This document shows positions 15,588-24,588 of a stretch of DNA of 64,000 bases, one piece after another. Each line of letters starts with the position of its first letter. Position 1 is the stretch's first letter. Source of the stretch: TH1177 sp036380115 (GTDB lineage: Archaea; Thermoproteota; Nitrososphaeria; Nitrososphaerales; Nitrososphaeraceae). The position numbers and the translations under genes were made by a program. The stretch is from positions 29,687-93,686 of the forward strand of contig DASVFI010000209.1 of NCBI GenBank assembly GCA_036380115.1. The letters run 5' to 3'. Below the pieces are notes generated by a model. That model worked only from the letters and a program-made list of their open reading frames with translations. It made no database searches and had not been told where the DNA came from.

Positions 15588-17541
15588 AATCTAAAACAAT
15601 TCTCCTCTTATCAATATTATTATTATTCACTATCTCCTTTATTACTCTATAGATTTCATCACATGCAATAGGCCTGCCGTTATATTTTACTATTTCATAA
15701 TCTATATCTCTCTGCAAATTCTCTTTGATAAGCTTTGCTAATTGAGATGAATAATTCATTTCTATATTAATAATTGTTTTAGCTGAATGTAACAATTTTT
15801 TTAATAATTGCTGAGGAAAAGGATTCAATAACTTAATTTGAACAAATTTTATTTTTATTCCTTCTTTGTTTAACTCATCCAAGGTATCAAGAATAACTCC
15901 CTTTGTTGATCCCCAACTAGTAATTACAATATCAGAATCTCCATTATAGGATACAGCTTTGTCCTCATCCGGTATCATCTGTAAAATCAAATCTAATTTG
16001 TTCATACGCTTATTCATCATTTTTATTCTAACTGTAGGATCTTCTATAATATGCCCTTCTTCATTGTGCTCATCACCAGTGTTCCAAAAAATCCCATTTT
16101 CTGTACCAATCGGCGTTCTAGCAGAAATTGGTTCATTTTCTTTCAATTCAAATCTTTTAAAATGTTCTAATTTGTTGTGATCTTGCACTTTGTTATTGAT
16201 TTCAGTAATAAGATTCCCTCTATCAATATTTATCATATTTGGATCAAAATTTTTACAGGTCATTACACTACTTGCTATTGCTTTATCAAGTAAATGAATT
16301 ACTGGTAATTGAAAAACGTCTGCAAAATTAAATACTCTTAATGTATCATAAAAACTTTCTTCAATATCTCCAGATGCAAAAACTATTCTAGGAAATTCTC
16401 CATGGCCTGCATTGATTGCAAATAATAAGTCTCCTTGTTCATGCCTAGTAGGGAGACCAGTAGATGGACCTGCTCTTTGATATAGTGATACTACTAAAGG
16501 AACTTCATTAATACCTGCCCAACCTAATGCCTCTGCCATCAATGAAAAACCAGGTCCAGACGTTGCAGTTGAAGTTCTAGTTCCAGTCAAAGCGCCACCA
16601 ATAGCCATAGTTATTGCAGCAATTTCATCTTCTGTCTGCATTACCAATACTGATCCTTTTTTACCATCCATTTGTTCTATTATTTGATTTGATTCTAAAA
16701 ATTCACTATCTTCACTTGCAGGTGTTATAGGATAATATGTTTGAAATCTACATCCCGCAACTATTTTACCTAATGCCGATGATTGACTTCCTTGTACTAA
16801 AATAACATTAGAAAAATCTCTTTTATTTTCATTAAAACTAAACTTATTATTTTGGAATCTCTGTTCAGAATAATTGTAGGCATACTCAGCAGCTGTTATA
16901 TTGATTTCTGCAATTTTTGGTTTTGTTCTGAATATGTAGTTTATTGCTCGAGATAACGCTTGACGATTAATATTAATAAATGATAACGAGATAGATAATG
17001 CCAAGACGTTTATCATTCTTGCAAGTTTACTCAATGTAGGATTATTAGTATGCTCTGAAAAGCTTTTTAACAATTGATAATAGGGAATTCCATAACATTT
17101 TATAGAGTTTTGTTGTATATTTTCTACTAATTTTTTGATTGTAAATGGTTCACTGCCGTTGTAATTAAAATATTCAATTGTCTCACTTTGGGCGTCTTCA
17201 TCTAATGTTGGAATTTCATTTATTGATGTTTCAATCAGTTCAGAATTAAATATAATGATTCCATTAGTAGACACATCTTTTGCATGTCTAAATACAGTCT
17301 CCGCATCAAAAGATACAAGAATATCTATAGATTCCTTATGTGATCGTATTTGTTTATTTGATACTCTAACAGTAAAATAGCTATGTTCTCCTTTTATATT
17401 AGAATAATATTCTCTTTTTCCAAAAATATATAGTCCATCTTCTGCACAAGTTTTACAAAAGATATTGGCAGCAGAATCAACTCCACTTCCTTGAGCTCCA
17501 CCAATTACCCAAGTGATCTCATTTACAGCTTTGTCTGTCAT
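15577..17541 (-). CDS. 2-oxoacid:ferredoxin oxidoreductase, fused gamma-alpha subunit
   Basis: A 654-residue fusion. Residues about 1-200 are the gamma domain (WVIGGAQGSGVDSAANIF, FGKREYYSNIKGEHSYF); residues about 245-650 are the alpha (pyrimidine-binding) domain with YPITPASEDSEFLE and TSGPGFSLMAEALGWAG. This fused arrangement is the Kor/Ofor type common in archaea. It operates with the beta subunit encoded just downstream. The products may supply the carbon-fixation and amino-acid pathways; the ferredoxin at 1.4 kb is a possible electron partner, which is inference. Confidence 0.9.
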   Translation of the reverse strand: MTDKAVNEITWVIGGAQGSGVDSAANIFCKTCAEDGLYIFGKREYYSNIKGEHSYFTVRVSNKQIRSHKESIDILVSFDAETVFRHAKDVSTNGIIIFNSELIETSINEIPTLDEDAQSETIEYFNYNGSEPFTIKKLVENIQQNSIKCYGIPYYQLLKSFSEHTNNPTLSKLARMINVLALSISLSFININRQALSRAINYIFRTKPKIAEINITAAEYAYNYSEQRFQNNKFSFNENKRDFSNVILVQGSQSSALGKIVAGCRFQTYYPITPASEDSEFLESNQIIEQMDGKKGSVLVMQTEDEIAAITMAIGGALTGTRTSTATSGPGFSLMAEALGWAGINEVPLVVSLYQRAGPSTGLPTRHEQGDLLFAINAGHGEFPRIVFASGDIEESFYDTLRVFNFADVFQLPVIHLLDKAIASSVMTCKNFDPNMINIDRGNLITEINNKVQDHNKLEHFKRFELKENEPISARTPIGTENGIFWNTGDEHNEEGHIIEDPTVRIKMMNKRMNKLDLILQMIPDEDKAVSYNGDSDIVITSWGSTKGVILDTLDELNKEGIKIKFVQIKLLNPFPQQLLKKLLHSAKTIINIEMNYSSQLAKLIKENLQRDIDYEIVKYNGRPIACDEIYRVIKEIVNNNNIDKRRIVLDYGS

Positions 17542-17588
17542 CTATAATTATCTATTACCTTTATTGTAATAAATATCTTAAAATAGAA

Positions 17589-17741
17589 TTACCCACCAGT
17601 AACGGCATCATATAAACAACATTCACAAGAATTAGTTTCTCCACAATATGGACATACGCACATACATATTTCAATAGAATTTCCACAGTAATCGCATACA
17701 TTTTCATTCTCTTCAATCTGATCTTTGGTTGTGGTATTCAT
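17589..17741 (-). CDS. Tiny cysteine-rich zinc-binding protein
   Basis: A 50-residue frame not usually called because of its size. It has ten cysteines: CDYCG, CMCVCPYCG and CECC, with the spacing of two zinc ribbons or one cross-braced site. The N-terminal 15 residues are acidic and polar. Such small proteins can be protein-interaction or nucleic-acid adaptors, but no function can be assigned. It lies 47 bp upstream of the oxidoreductase genes on the same strand and may be co-transcribed with them. The dense, regular cysteine pattern argues that it is coding. Confidence 0.6.
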   Translation of the reverse strand: MNTTTKDQIEENENVCDYCGNSIEICMCVCPYCGETNSCECCLYDAVTGG

Positions 17742-17858
17742 TTTTAATATAATAATTTAATATAATAATATACTTTCTTATAAATAATTATTAAAGTTAA
17801 ATCAGTTTAATTAAATGTATTCAAAAAGATTTAAGTTTTAATTATGATTATTAGACTT

Positions 17859-17957
17859 ATGTCTAATGAAGAACTTGAAAATGAATTTGAGGAAGACTTG
17901 AAAGAAAATTATGATGAATTCGAAAATATAGATAATTTTGATGAGGACAAAATATGA
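17859..17957 (+). CDS. Possible acidic micro-protein
   Basis: A 32-codon frame, MSNEELENEFEEDLKENYDE then FENIDNFDEDKI; an upstream ATG at 17844 would add five residues. Almost every second residue is Asp or Glu. Such micro-proteins may be real in archaea, but acidic low-complexity frames also arise by chance in GAA/GAT-rich DNA. Confidence 0.3.
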   Translation: MSNEELENEFEEDLKENYDEFENIDNFDEDKI

Positions 17958-18057
17958 AAAGAAGATATACTATTTTATTTGATATTAAATCTTGTATAAT
18001 AAACAATTTCTTCTTTTATTCTAATTCTATAAATAGATAAAACAAGTTAATTTTTTT

Positions 18058-18417
18058 ATGGTTTCTAAAGATTCAGAATATGATCGAATATACAATGCTA
18101 TTTGTTCTGTTATAACAAATCTAAAAGAAGAAGGAATAGATGTACAAACTAAATTCGAAAAAGACTCTGGCTTTATTGGATTATATACATCCAATACTTC
18201 AGTTCTTAAAAGAGCAAAAATTGGTTTAAATGAAATATTAGAATTATCGTATTCTACAGCTGAACATCATCCCTATTGGAATATAATATATAATACTTCT
18301 GAAATAGCAAAAACTACGCTAGATAATTGGGATGAAAATTTTAGTCATGATCAAATACAAGAAATGCTTTGGAGAAACGATGAAATTAAAAATACTCTAA
18401 CTAGATTAGAAAAATAA
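18058..18417 (+). CDS. Hypothetical protein
   Basis: A 119-residue soluble protein with mixed alpha/beta character: an N-terminal helix (YDRIYNAICSVITNLKEEGI), strands around IGLYTSNTSVLKRA, then a His/Trp-containing centre (AEHHPYWNIIYN) and a charged C-terminal helix. No known motif is recognised. The ATG is preceded by an AT-rich, TATA-like stretch (TTCTATAAATAG at about 18025-18036), so it is probably expressed alone. Confidence 0.6.
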   Translation: MVSKDSEYDRIYNAICSVITNLKEEGIDVQTKFEKDSGFIGLYTSNTSVLKRAKIGLNEILELSYSTAEHHPYWNIIYNTSEIAKTTLDNWDENFSHDQIQEMLWRNDEIKNTLTRLEK

Positions 18418-18504
18418 TAGTAACTCTAAATTTTTTAGTTTATTATTGGTAGCAATAATAACCATATAAATTTAATAGTATTAAAAATATTAAAGATTTA
18501 TTTA

Positions 18505-19212
18505 ATGAAATGGATTATAATATTATTTGTAATCACTTTAGCTTTTTTAGTATTATTTAAATTTCTATATTTTGGAGGTTCAAATCCAATTTTAAATTTG
18601 TCTAATAGTTTAGGAAATAATTCTCAAACATCATTTTATCTAAACGGTTCTATTTTTTCTCTAATTTTTATTGGAGATAAAATTCATGTTAATAATAATA
18701 ACAATCTTGATGATCTTTTAAATTTAGAGAAAGAAAATATAAACTTTGTAGATTTTTTAACAAATAGTTTAATTGATATTATTTCTAAAAGTGATTCAAG
18801 TTTTCCTTTAGAACAAGTACTTTCAAATTCAAATATTACAACCTATAATAATCCTGATAATTTAAAAAAGCTACTTCTTCTTAATGGTAGTTGGAATTTA
18901 GATGTAAGAAATGGAAATATTGTATCCTTTAATGCTAAAATATCTACAATAAATAAAGATGGAATGTCTCCACATATTTATGAAATTCTAAATATAGTTG
19001 TAAATAGTAATATGCCTATTAAATTATCTCAAAATGATATTACTATTATAGAAGGTAGAGCAGATATAATAACTCCTAACAATATTAAAAATATAGATCT
19101 TTATTTAATTTTGCAAGAAGATACAATAAGTATTATTTTAGAACCTGAAATATTAGGAAATGATTACAATGGACAGCCTATTTATGGATTAACGAATTAT
19201 ATGACAAATTAG
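18505..19212 (+). CDS. Membrane-anchored extracytoplasmic protein of unknown function
   Basis: A 235-residue protein. One N-terminal membrane helix (WIIILFVITLAFLVLFKFLY) is followed by an Asn- and Ser-rich external domain with many N-x-S/T sequons (for example NNSQ, NGSI, NGSW), suggesting it is exposed and may be N-glycosylated. Strand-rich sequence (FYLNGSIFSLIFIGDKIHV) suggests a beta domain. No family recognised. It stands between a hypothetical gene and pdxS, on the same strand. Confidence 0.6.
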   Translation: MKWIIILFVITLAFLVLFKFLYFGGSNPILNLSNSLGNNSQTSFYLNGSIFSLIFIGDKIHVNNNNNLDDLLNLEKENINFVDFLTNSLIDIISKSDSSFPLEQVLSNSNITTYNNPDNLKKLLLLNGSWNLDVRNGNIVSFNAKISTINKDGMSPHIYEILNIVVNSNMPIKLSQNDITIIEGRADIITPNNIKNIDLYLILQEDTISIILEPEILGNDYNGQPIYGLTNYMTN

Positions 19213-19324
19213 TAGTATAATTTTAACCAATTACTATTTCAAAATAATTACGGATAACTTTCTTTACAATATTAGATATACTAAAAACTAAACCTATAAT
19301 AGATGCTTTCTAATAATTAAAATA

Positions 19325-20296
19325 ATGACAATTTCTCTTGAGGCAATTGAGTTTGAGCCCAAGGGCATCAAATTTAAGAGTTTACCTAATGAACAATTAG
19401 TTCAAGGAACCACATTAGTCAAGCGAGGTTTTGCTCATATGCAAAAGCATGGTGTTATTATGGATGTTACTACTGTAGAACAGGCACAGATCGCAGAAGA
19501 TGCAGGTGCTGTTGCAGTCATGGTTTTAGATAAATTGCCTTATGATGTTAGAAAGGCTGGAGGAGTGGCTAGAACTGCAAGTATTAAAGTTATTGAAGCA
19601 ATAATGGATGAAATTACAATACCACTTATGGCAAAATGTAGGATCGGGCATATATCAGAGGCAAAGATACTTGAAGTGATAGGTGTTGATATGATAGATG
19701 AGAGTGAAGTTCTTACACCTGCAGACGAGGAAAATCACATATGGAAATGGGACTATACTACTCCTTTTGTAAATGGTGCAAAGAATCTAGGTGAAGCGCT
19801 GAGACGAATAGAAGAAGGAAGTTCTATGATTAGGACTAAAGGTGAACCTGGAACTGGGAATATTGCAGAGGCGGTCAGGCATATCAAACAAGTTAATAAT
19901 GATATCAGAAAACTTCGATCTTTTTATATTGACAAAGACGAACAAGAATTAATTAAATTTTCTCGTGAACTCAAAGTTTCTTATTCATTAATTAAAGAAA
20001 CTGCTAAACTATCTAGATTACCAGTAGTAAATTTTGCAGCTGGTGGTATATCGACTCCTGCAGATGCAGCATTGGTTATGAATTTAGGTTGTGATGGTGT
20101 TTTCGTTGGTTCTGGTATTTTTAAAGCTGAAGATCCAGAACAAAGAGCAAAGTCAGTAGTGTTAGCTACAACATATTATGATGATCCTAAGATAATTATG
20201 GAAGCTCAAAAACTAGTAGATGAAAAAAAATCATTAGTAGGTCTAGATACTAAAAGTCTCGAATTACGTATGCAAGAAAGAGGTCCTACTATTTGA
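19325..20296 (+). CDS. pdxS: Pyridoxal 5'-phosphate synthase, synthase subunit
   Basis: A 323-residue PdxS (SNZ family), which builds PLP from ribose 5-phosphate, glyceraldehyde 3-phosphate and ammonia. The barrel shows RGFAHMQKHGVIMDVTTVEQA, the catalytic lysine region MVLDKLPYDVRKAGGVARTA, MAKCRIGHISEA and NFAAGGISTPADAALVM. It has about 20 residues of N-terminal extension and a longer insertion than bacterial PdxS. Stop and the TTG start of pdxT overlap by 4 bp, so the two are a coupled operon supplying ammonia from glutamine. Confidence 0.96.
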   Translation: MTISLEAIEFEPKGIKFKSLPNEQLVQGTTLVKRGFAHMQKHGVIMDVTTVEQAQIAEDAGAVAVMVLDKLPYDVRKAGGVARTASIKVIEAIMDEITIPLMAKCRIGHISEAKILEVIGVDMIDESEVLTPADEENHIWKWDYTTPFVNGAKNLGEALRRIEEGSSMIRTKGEPGTGNIAEAVRHIKQVNNDIRKLRSFYIDKDEQELIKFSRELKVSYSLIKETAKLSRLPVVNFAAGGISTPADAALVMNLGCDGVFVGSGIFKAEDPEQRAKSVVLATTYYDDPKIIMEAQKLVDEKKSLVGLDTKSLELRMQERGPTI

Positions 20297-20919
20297 GTAG
20301 TATTAAGATAGGAGTATTAGGAATTCAAGGAGATATAGAAGAAAATGTATTATCAACCGAAGAAGCATTAAAACATCAAAATTTAAGAGGAACAGTAGAA
20401 TCAGTTCGCTATTCTGAATCTATAGAAGAATTAGATGGTTTAATATTACCAGGTGGTGAAAGTACGGTAATTGGAAATTTATTATCTATTCAAGGTAAAG
20501 TCTTTCAAACTATAGAAAAGAGAATCACTGAAGGTATGCCAGTATTAGGAACATGTGCTGGTTTGATAATGTTGTCAAAACGAGCATATGATAGAGTTGT
20601 TGGAGAGACAAAACAAAAATTATTTGGAATATTAGATGTTGTAATTGAAAGAAATGCATTTGGAAGACAACATGAGTCTTTCGAAGTAGATCTTGAAATT
20701 CCACTTTTAGGAAGGGATCCTTTTAGAGGAATTTTCATCAGGGCGCCTATAATAAATAACGTTGGAGAGAATGTAACTATTTTAACTAAACTCAACGATA
20801 AAATTGTAGCTGTTAAACAGAATAATGTTATCGGAACATCTTTTCATCCAGAACTTTCAGCGGATAGAAGATTGCATGAATTATTTATCAAAGATGTCTT
20901 AGAATTTAACAAAAATTAA
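20293..20919 (+). CDS. pdxT: Pyridoxal 5'-phosphate synthase, glutaminase subunit
   Basis: A 208-residue class I glutamine amidotransferase. It starts with TTG overlapping the pdxS stop (TTGA). The motif LPGGESTVIGNLL binds glutamine; the nucleophile is the cysteine of VLGTCAGLIML (near residue 87); the His/Glu pair sits in SFHPELSADRRLHELF near residues 180-195. It passes ammonia to PdxS. The gene ends 13 bp before the 3' end of tRNA-Leu on the other strand. Confidence 0.95.
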   Translation: MSSIKIGVLGIQGDIEENVLSTEEALKHQNLRGTVESVRYSESIEELDGLILPGGESTVIGNLLSIQGKVFQTIEKRITEGMPVLGTCAGLIMLSKRAYDRVVGETKQKLFGILDVVIERNAFGRQHESFEVDLEIPLLGRDPFRGIFIRAPIINNVGENVTILTKLNDKIVAVKQNNVIGTSFHPELSADRRLHELFIKDVLEFNKN

Positions 20920-20932
20920 GTTTTTCCTAACG

Positions 20933-21049
20933 TGCGGGGGGTGGGATTTGAACCCACGAACCTCTAAAGGACGGGATCGCCTATTTTTTTGATCTTAAGT
21001 CCCGCGTCTCCAAAATTTTTGTTATTTGGCCAGGCTCTACGACCCCCGC
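20933..21049 (-). tRNA. tRNA-Leu (UAA) with two probable introns
   Basis: Acceptor GCGGGGG/CCCCCGC, T-arm GTGGG-TTCAAAT-CCCAC, class II variable arm with a CCT...AGG stem, and discriminator A. The anticodon stem CGGGA/TCCCG with loop CTTAAGA gives anticodon UAA. A 16-nt insertion at about 20978-20993 splits the loop after position 37, the canonical archaeal intron site. The D-arm segment (21005-21042) is 38 nt, about 16 more than expected, and holds a CCAAA/TTTGG hairpin, consistent with a second, noncanonical intron. The CCA end is not encoded. Splicing boundaries of the D-arm intron are uncertain. Confidence 0.9.
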
Positions 21050-21140
21050 CTATAATGCAAAGTCTGATAACCCTGATATTAAACTTTACAATAATCTATA
21101 ACATTAATTTCTTTTTATATTATCTAATTAAATTTGATAA

Positions 21141-21692
21141 TTATGGAAATGGTACTGCCTTAAATGGAAGTATAAATGGCACATCATCTTCCTCTTCCTT
21201 TTCTTCCTCTTCCTTTTCTTCCTCTTCCTTTTCTTCTTTTATGTTATTATCATTACCATCTCCAAACAATTCATCTATAGAAATTTCCTCAACATCTTCT
21301 ACCTCTTCTCCTCCTCCTCCTTCATTATCATCTTTGCTATATTCATTATCATCATCAAACAATTCCTTTAAAGACTTATCCTCAAAATCCTCTGCCTCTT
21401 CTCCTCCATTATCATTGCTTTCTCCATTATCTTCAACATCTTCTACATCTTCTCCTCCTCCTCTTCTTTCATTATCTTCTGTTTCTGCCTCTTCTTCTTC
21501 TCCTCCTCCTCTTTCTTTATCATCCTTATCTTCTGTTTCTCCTCCTTCTCCTCCTCCATTATCATCTTTGCTATCTTCCTGTCCTAGCACAATATGATTA
21601 TTAGATGAAATATCAATACTTACAAATAGTAAAATACTAAGTAAAAATGTAAGGTATATTTCGTTTCTAAGCAACTGCAGTACATTACTCAT
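21141..21692 (-). CDS. Secreted acidic low-complexity protein
   Basis: A 183-residue protein with a signal peptide (IYLTFLLSILLFVSIDISS, cleaved near VLGQ-E). The rest is almost entirely Asp, Glu, Gly, Asn, Lys and Ser: EEGEEAE/GGGEDVEDVED-like segments and a tandem EEEEKE hexad repeated near the C-terminus, ending with VPFILPFKAVPFP. The hexad repeat corresponds to an 18-bp DNA unit, so it may vary in length. Such acidic exported proteins may bind metal cations or matrix. The plus strand also shows a long Ser/Pro-rich frame, but the signal peptide supports this strand. Confidence 0.6.
   Translation of the reverse strand: MSNVLQLLRNEIYLTFLLSILLFVSIDISSNNHIVLGQEDSKDDNGGGEGGETEDKDDKERGGGEEEEAETEDNERRGGGEDVEDVEDNGESNDNGGEEAEDFEDKSLKELFDDDNEYSKDDNEGGGGEEVEDVEEISIDELFGDGNDNNIKEEKEEEEKEEEEKEEEDDVPFILPFKAVPFP
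21186..21238. repeat. Three tandem 18-bp units in the acidic protein gene
   Basis: The unit is built from TTCC/TTCT triplets and repeats about three times, giving the EEEEKE hexads of the overlapping gene. The DNA has a strong purine/pyrimidine strand bias (mirror-like), which can promote slippage. Confidence 0.7.
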
Positions 21693-21855
21693 ATTGTTTT
21701 AAATTATATTAGCTTTAAGTAACGTATTACTAGTTAATAATACTAATATATTTAATAGAAATAATTTCTATATGAAAATATAATTACATTGTTTTTTCTA
21801 TCATGACTAAAACTTATTATTTGAGCTTATTGCGTTTTAATAAAAGTTATTGTCT

Positions 21856-22146
21856 TTATCCTATTCTTTTCATTTTTGAACCACACTTTGGACACATCAT
21901 ATTGTCATGTTTAGTTCCACAGGCCATACAATAATAGTTAATCTTATTAGAATTAAACATAGAAAAGTTATCTCCTCCAAACTTTCTCATTTCTCTTCTT
22001 CTTATGTAAAAACTCAAAAATAATACTATTGGAATTATTACAATTATTGAATAGGGAAATGGAATTATAAAAGAAATTATAATACTAATTGCAAAATATA
22101 TTGATATCCATTTTAATTGTTGTAAAATAAAATTTTTATTATCCAC
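21856..22146 (-). CDS. Membrane protein with C-terminal zinc ribbon
   Basis: A 96-residue protein. Residues about 12-48 hold two membrane helices (WISIYFAISIIISFIIPF and YSIIVIIPIVLFLSFYI), followed by a basic stretch (RRREMRKFGG) and a zinc ribbon (CMACGTKHDNMMCPKCGSKM) with four cysteines as CxxC...CxxC. This zinc-ribbon-plus-TM arrangement is widespread in archaea, of unknown role; the ribbon is predicted to face the cytoplasm by the positive-inside rule. Confidence 0.7.
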   Translation of the reverse strand: MDNKNFILQQLKWISIYFAISIIISFIIPFPYSIIVIIPIVLFLSFYIRRREMRKFGGDNFSMFNSNKINYYCMACGTKHDNMMCPKCGSKMKRIG

Positions 22147-22264
22147 TAATTATATTGTATATTTCATATAAATAAATCTTGATCTTCATTAAATTTCATT
22201 TAAAAACTCTTAAACTATTAATTAATATAACCAAAAGATTTGTATTGTATCTAAATAACTATAA

Positions 22265-23092
22265 ATGATTGATATAACTTTAGGACATACTCCTGATGCT
22301 GATGATGCTTTTATGTTTTATGGATTAGCTAGTGGAAAGGTAGAATCTAATGGATTTCATATAAACCATGTAATCGAAGATATTGAAAAGCTCAATAAAC
22401 GTGCATTGAATAATGAATTAGATATAACAGCTATATCTGTTCATGCCTATGCCTTTCTTAAGGATTATGTAATTTTACGAAGTGGAGGAAGTTTTGGAGT
22501 TAATTACGGTCCAGTCATTTTAGCAAAAGAGATTTTTTCAAAAGAAGATTTAACCAAAAAGATAATAGCTATACCTGGAAAGATGACCTCTGCATATCTA
22601 TTATTATCTCTTTTTTTAGGCAATTTTAAAGAAAAAGAATTACCTTTTCATCTTATACCTCAGGCAATAATAGACAATCACGTTGATGCAGGTTTAGTAA
22701 TTCATGAAATTCAAATTGCGTATAATTCATTAAATCTACGAAAAATTATAGATTTAGGTTCATGGTGGCATAATCTCACAAACGGTTTGCCCGTACCATT
22801 GGGTATAAATATTGCAAATAATAAAACATTAACACTAGAACAGATTAGAAGTTTTGACTCTTTATTTAAAAATTCTATAATTTATGGTCTAAATAACATG
22901 GAAGAGGCATTGGATTATGCAATGAAATATGGAAGAGGTCAACCAAAAGATATGATGTCTAAATTTGTTAAAATGTATGTAAATGACATTACTGTTGATA
23001 TGGGTAAAAGTGGAAAAAAATCTATTGAACGAATTTTTCAAATGGCATCTGAAAAAAATCTTATATCTCCCTTCCACATCCATTTTGCCTAA
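22265..23092 (+). CDS. mqnD: 1,4-dihydroxy-6-naphthoate synthase
   Basis: A 275-residue periplasmic-binding-fold enzyme. The start DITLGHTPDADDAFMFYGL is the MqnD signature, with further DITAISVHAYAFL and NYGPVILAK segments; it converts cyclic dehypoxanthinyl futalosine to 1,4-dihydroxy-6-naphthoate in the futalosine menaquinone pathway. The genes for MqnE (minus strand) and MqnC (plus strand) follow directly, giving three consecutive pathway steps in 3.5 kb. Thaumarchaea use menaquinones as respiratory quinones. MqnA and MqnB are not here. Confidence 0.92.
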   Translation: MIDITLGHTPDADDAFMFYGLASGKVESNGFHINHVIEDIEKLNKRALNNELDITAISVHAYAFLKDYVILRSGGSFGVNYGPVILAKEIFSKEDLTKKIIAIPGKMTSAYLLLSLFLGNFKEKELPFHLIPQAIIDNHVDAGLVIHEIQIAYNSLNLRKIIDLGSWWHNLTNGLPVPLGINIANNKTLTLEQIRSFDSLFKNSIIYGLNNMEEALDYAMKYGRGQPKDMMSKFVKMYVNDITVDMGKSGKKSIERIFQMASEKNLISPFHIHFA

Positions 23093-23370
23093 TTTGGAAT
23101 TTTATAAAATTATATTGTATTTCTATATTCTTATTTAATTTAGAATTACAATCAATACATCCATCAATAGATATAGCTTCATTTTTATGATTAATTTTAA
23201 CGTAATGTAAAATGAATCTATATTTTATAAATTTTACAATATTTGATTTTTTATGCCGTTAAAACCATATTCTTAAATCTATACTTTTAAAACTTTGATT
23301 ATAAAAAAAAGCAAAACAGTTTGTTGTAAATTGTACTCTTATGATATCATTCTTGATTTTTATAAAACTG

Positions 23371-24483
23371 TTAGTATTTTTTTAATATCTTAAAAAAGGT
23401 ATTTCGTTGAGCCGGTTCTCTTTTTATTTCCCTAATCAAATTTACAAGTTCTTGTATTGATATGCCACTATCTTTTCCAGCAGCACGAAATATTTCTTCT
23501 GAAAAAGCTGTACCAACTAAATCGTTACCACCATATGTAAGTGCTACTTGTGCTATTTTTTTACCTAGAGAAACCCAATATACTGAGATATTATCTAAAA
23601 CATTTCTTAATAACAATCTAGCGATAGCTATTATTTGTAGATCATAAGTAGATGGACTTTCCCTAACAATCAATTTTTTCTTCTCTAATTCAGTATTCTC
23701 TAGACTAAATTTAAGTGGTATAAAAGTATTGAAACCATGAGTTTTTTTATTAAGTTCTCTTATTTTTATAATATGATCTATAATATGTTCTGGTTTCTCA
23801 ATATGCCCAAAAAGCATGGTAGAATTAGTTTTCAAACCAATTTCATGAGCTTGTCTAGCTGTATCGAGCCATTCATCTCCCGAGCATTTTCCTCGTACAA
23901 TCGTATTTCTTATATCCGGGCTAAAAATTTCTGCTCCTCCTCCTGGAAGTGCATCCAAACCAGCATCCTTTAATCTCAATAAAATTTCTTTAACTGAGTT
24001 TTTGGTTAATTTGGATATAAAAAAAATTTCGGCAGGAGTAAGAGCTTTAACTTTTACAAATGGAAATTCCTTTTTTATATTCTTTATCATGTTTTCATAA
24101 TATTCTAGTCCAAGCCTTGGATGAAATCCACCCACTATGTGTAATTCTGTAACACCCATCTGTTTTATAGCTATTCTAGCTCTTTCAACTATCTGTTCAT
24201 TAGTTAATGTATAAGCATCATCTTCATGCTCTTTTCTATAAAAAGCACATAAAGAACAACTTGCTGTACAAACATTCGTATAATTTAAATAATATGATGA
24301 AACAAAAGTCACTGTATTTCCTTTGGACTTTCTTCTAATTTGATCAGCAACAGAACCTAAAACGAATAGATTTTCTTTAAATAGCTGTAAACCGTCTTTA
24401 TATGTTAATTCTTCTCCAGATAATACTTTTTCAATAGCTTGTGTAGGTTTTGATATAATACTGTTAATACTATTAGCAATCAA
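23371..24483 (-). CDS. mqnE: Aminofutalosine synthase, radical SAM
   Basis: A 370-residue radical SAM enzyme. The cluster cysteines C72, C76 and C79 lie in NVCTASCSLCAFYRK; ELHIVGGFHPRLGLEYYE and LDALPGGGAEIF are typical of MqnE. It joins SAM to 3-[(1-carboxyvinyl)oxy]benzoate, the first radical step. A TTG start is used (MIANSINS); no ATG precedes it in frame. It is divergent from mqnC with 105 bp between them. Discrimination from MqnC and CofH paralogues is by the GFHP motif, whereas MqnC has GGHNP. Confidence 0.88.
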   Translation of the reverse strand: MIANSINSIISKPTQAIEKVLSGEELTYKDGLQLFKENLFVLGSVADQIRRKSKGNTVTFVSSYYLNYTNVCTASCSLCAFYRKEHEDDAYTLTNEQIVERARIAIKQMGVTELHIVGGFHPRLGLEYYENMIKNIKKEFPFVKVKALTPAEIFFISKLTKNSVKEILLRLKDAGLDALPGGGAEIFSPDIRNTIVRGKCSGDEWLDTARQAHEIGLKTNSTMLFGHIEKPEHIIDHIIKIRELNKKTHGFNTFIPLKFSLENTELEKKKLIVRESPSTYDLQIIAIARLLLRNVLDNISVYWVSLGKKIAQVALTYGGNDLVGTAFSEEIFRAAGKDSGISIQELVNLIREIKREPAQRNTFFKILKKY

Positions 24484-24588
24484 TTTAGTTATGTCAATTA
24501 ACTTACTAGTTGATATATATTCTTCTGCATTACAGAGGATATATTTTCTTGTAAAGAATAAATAGAATAATTAAACTATAATTTTTAA

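Noticed and set aside
20989..21597. Plus-strand frame of about 200 codons rich in Ser and Pro
   Set aside because: It overlaps tRNA-Leu and is the complement of the acidic exported protein, whose signal peptide supports the other strand.
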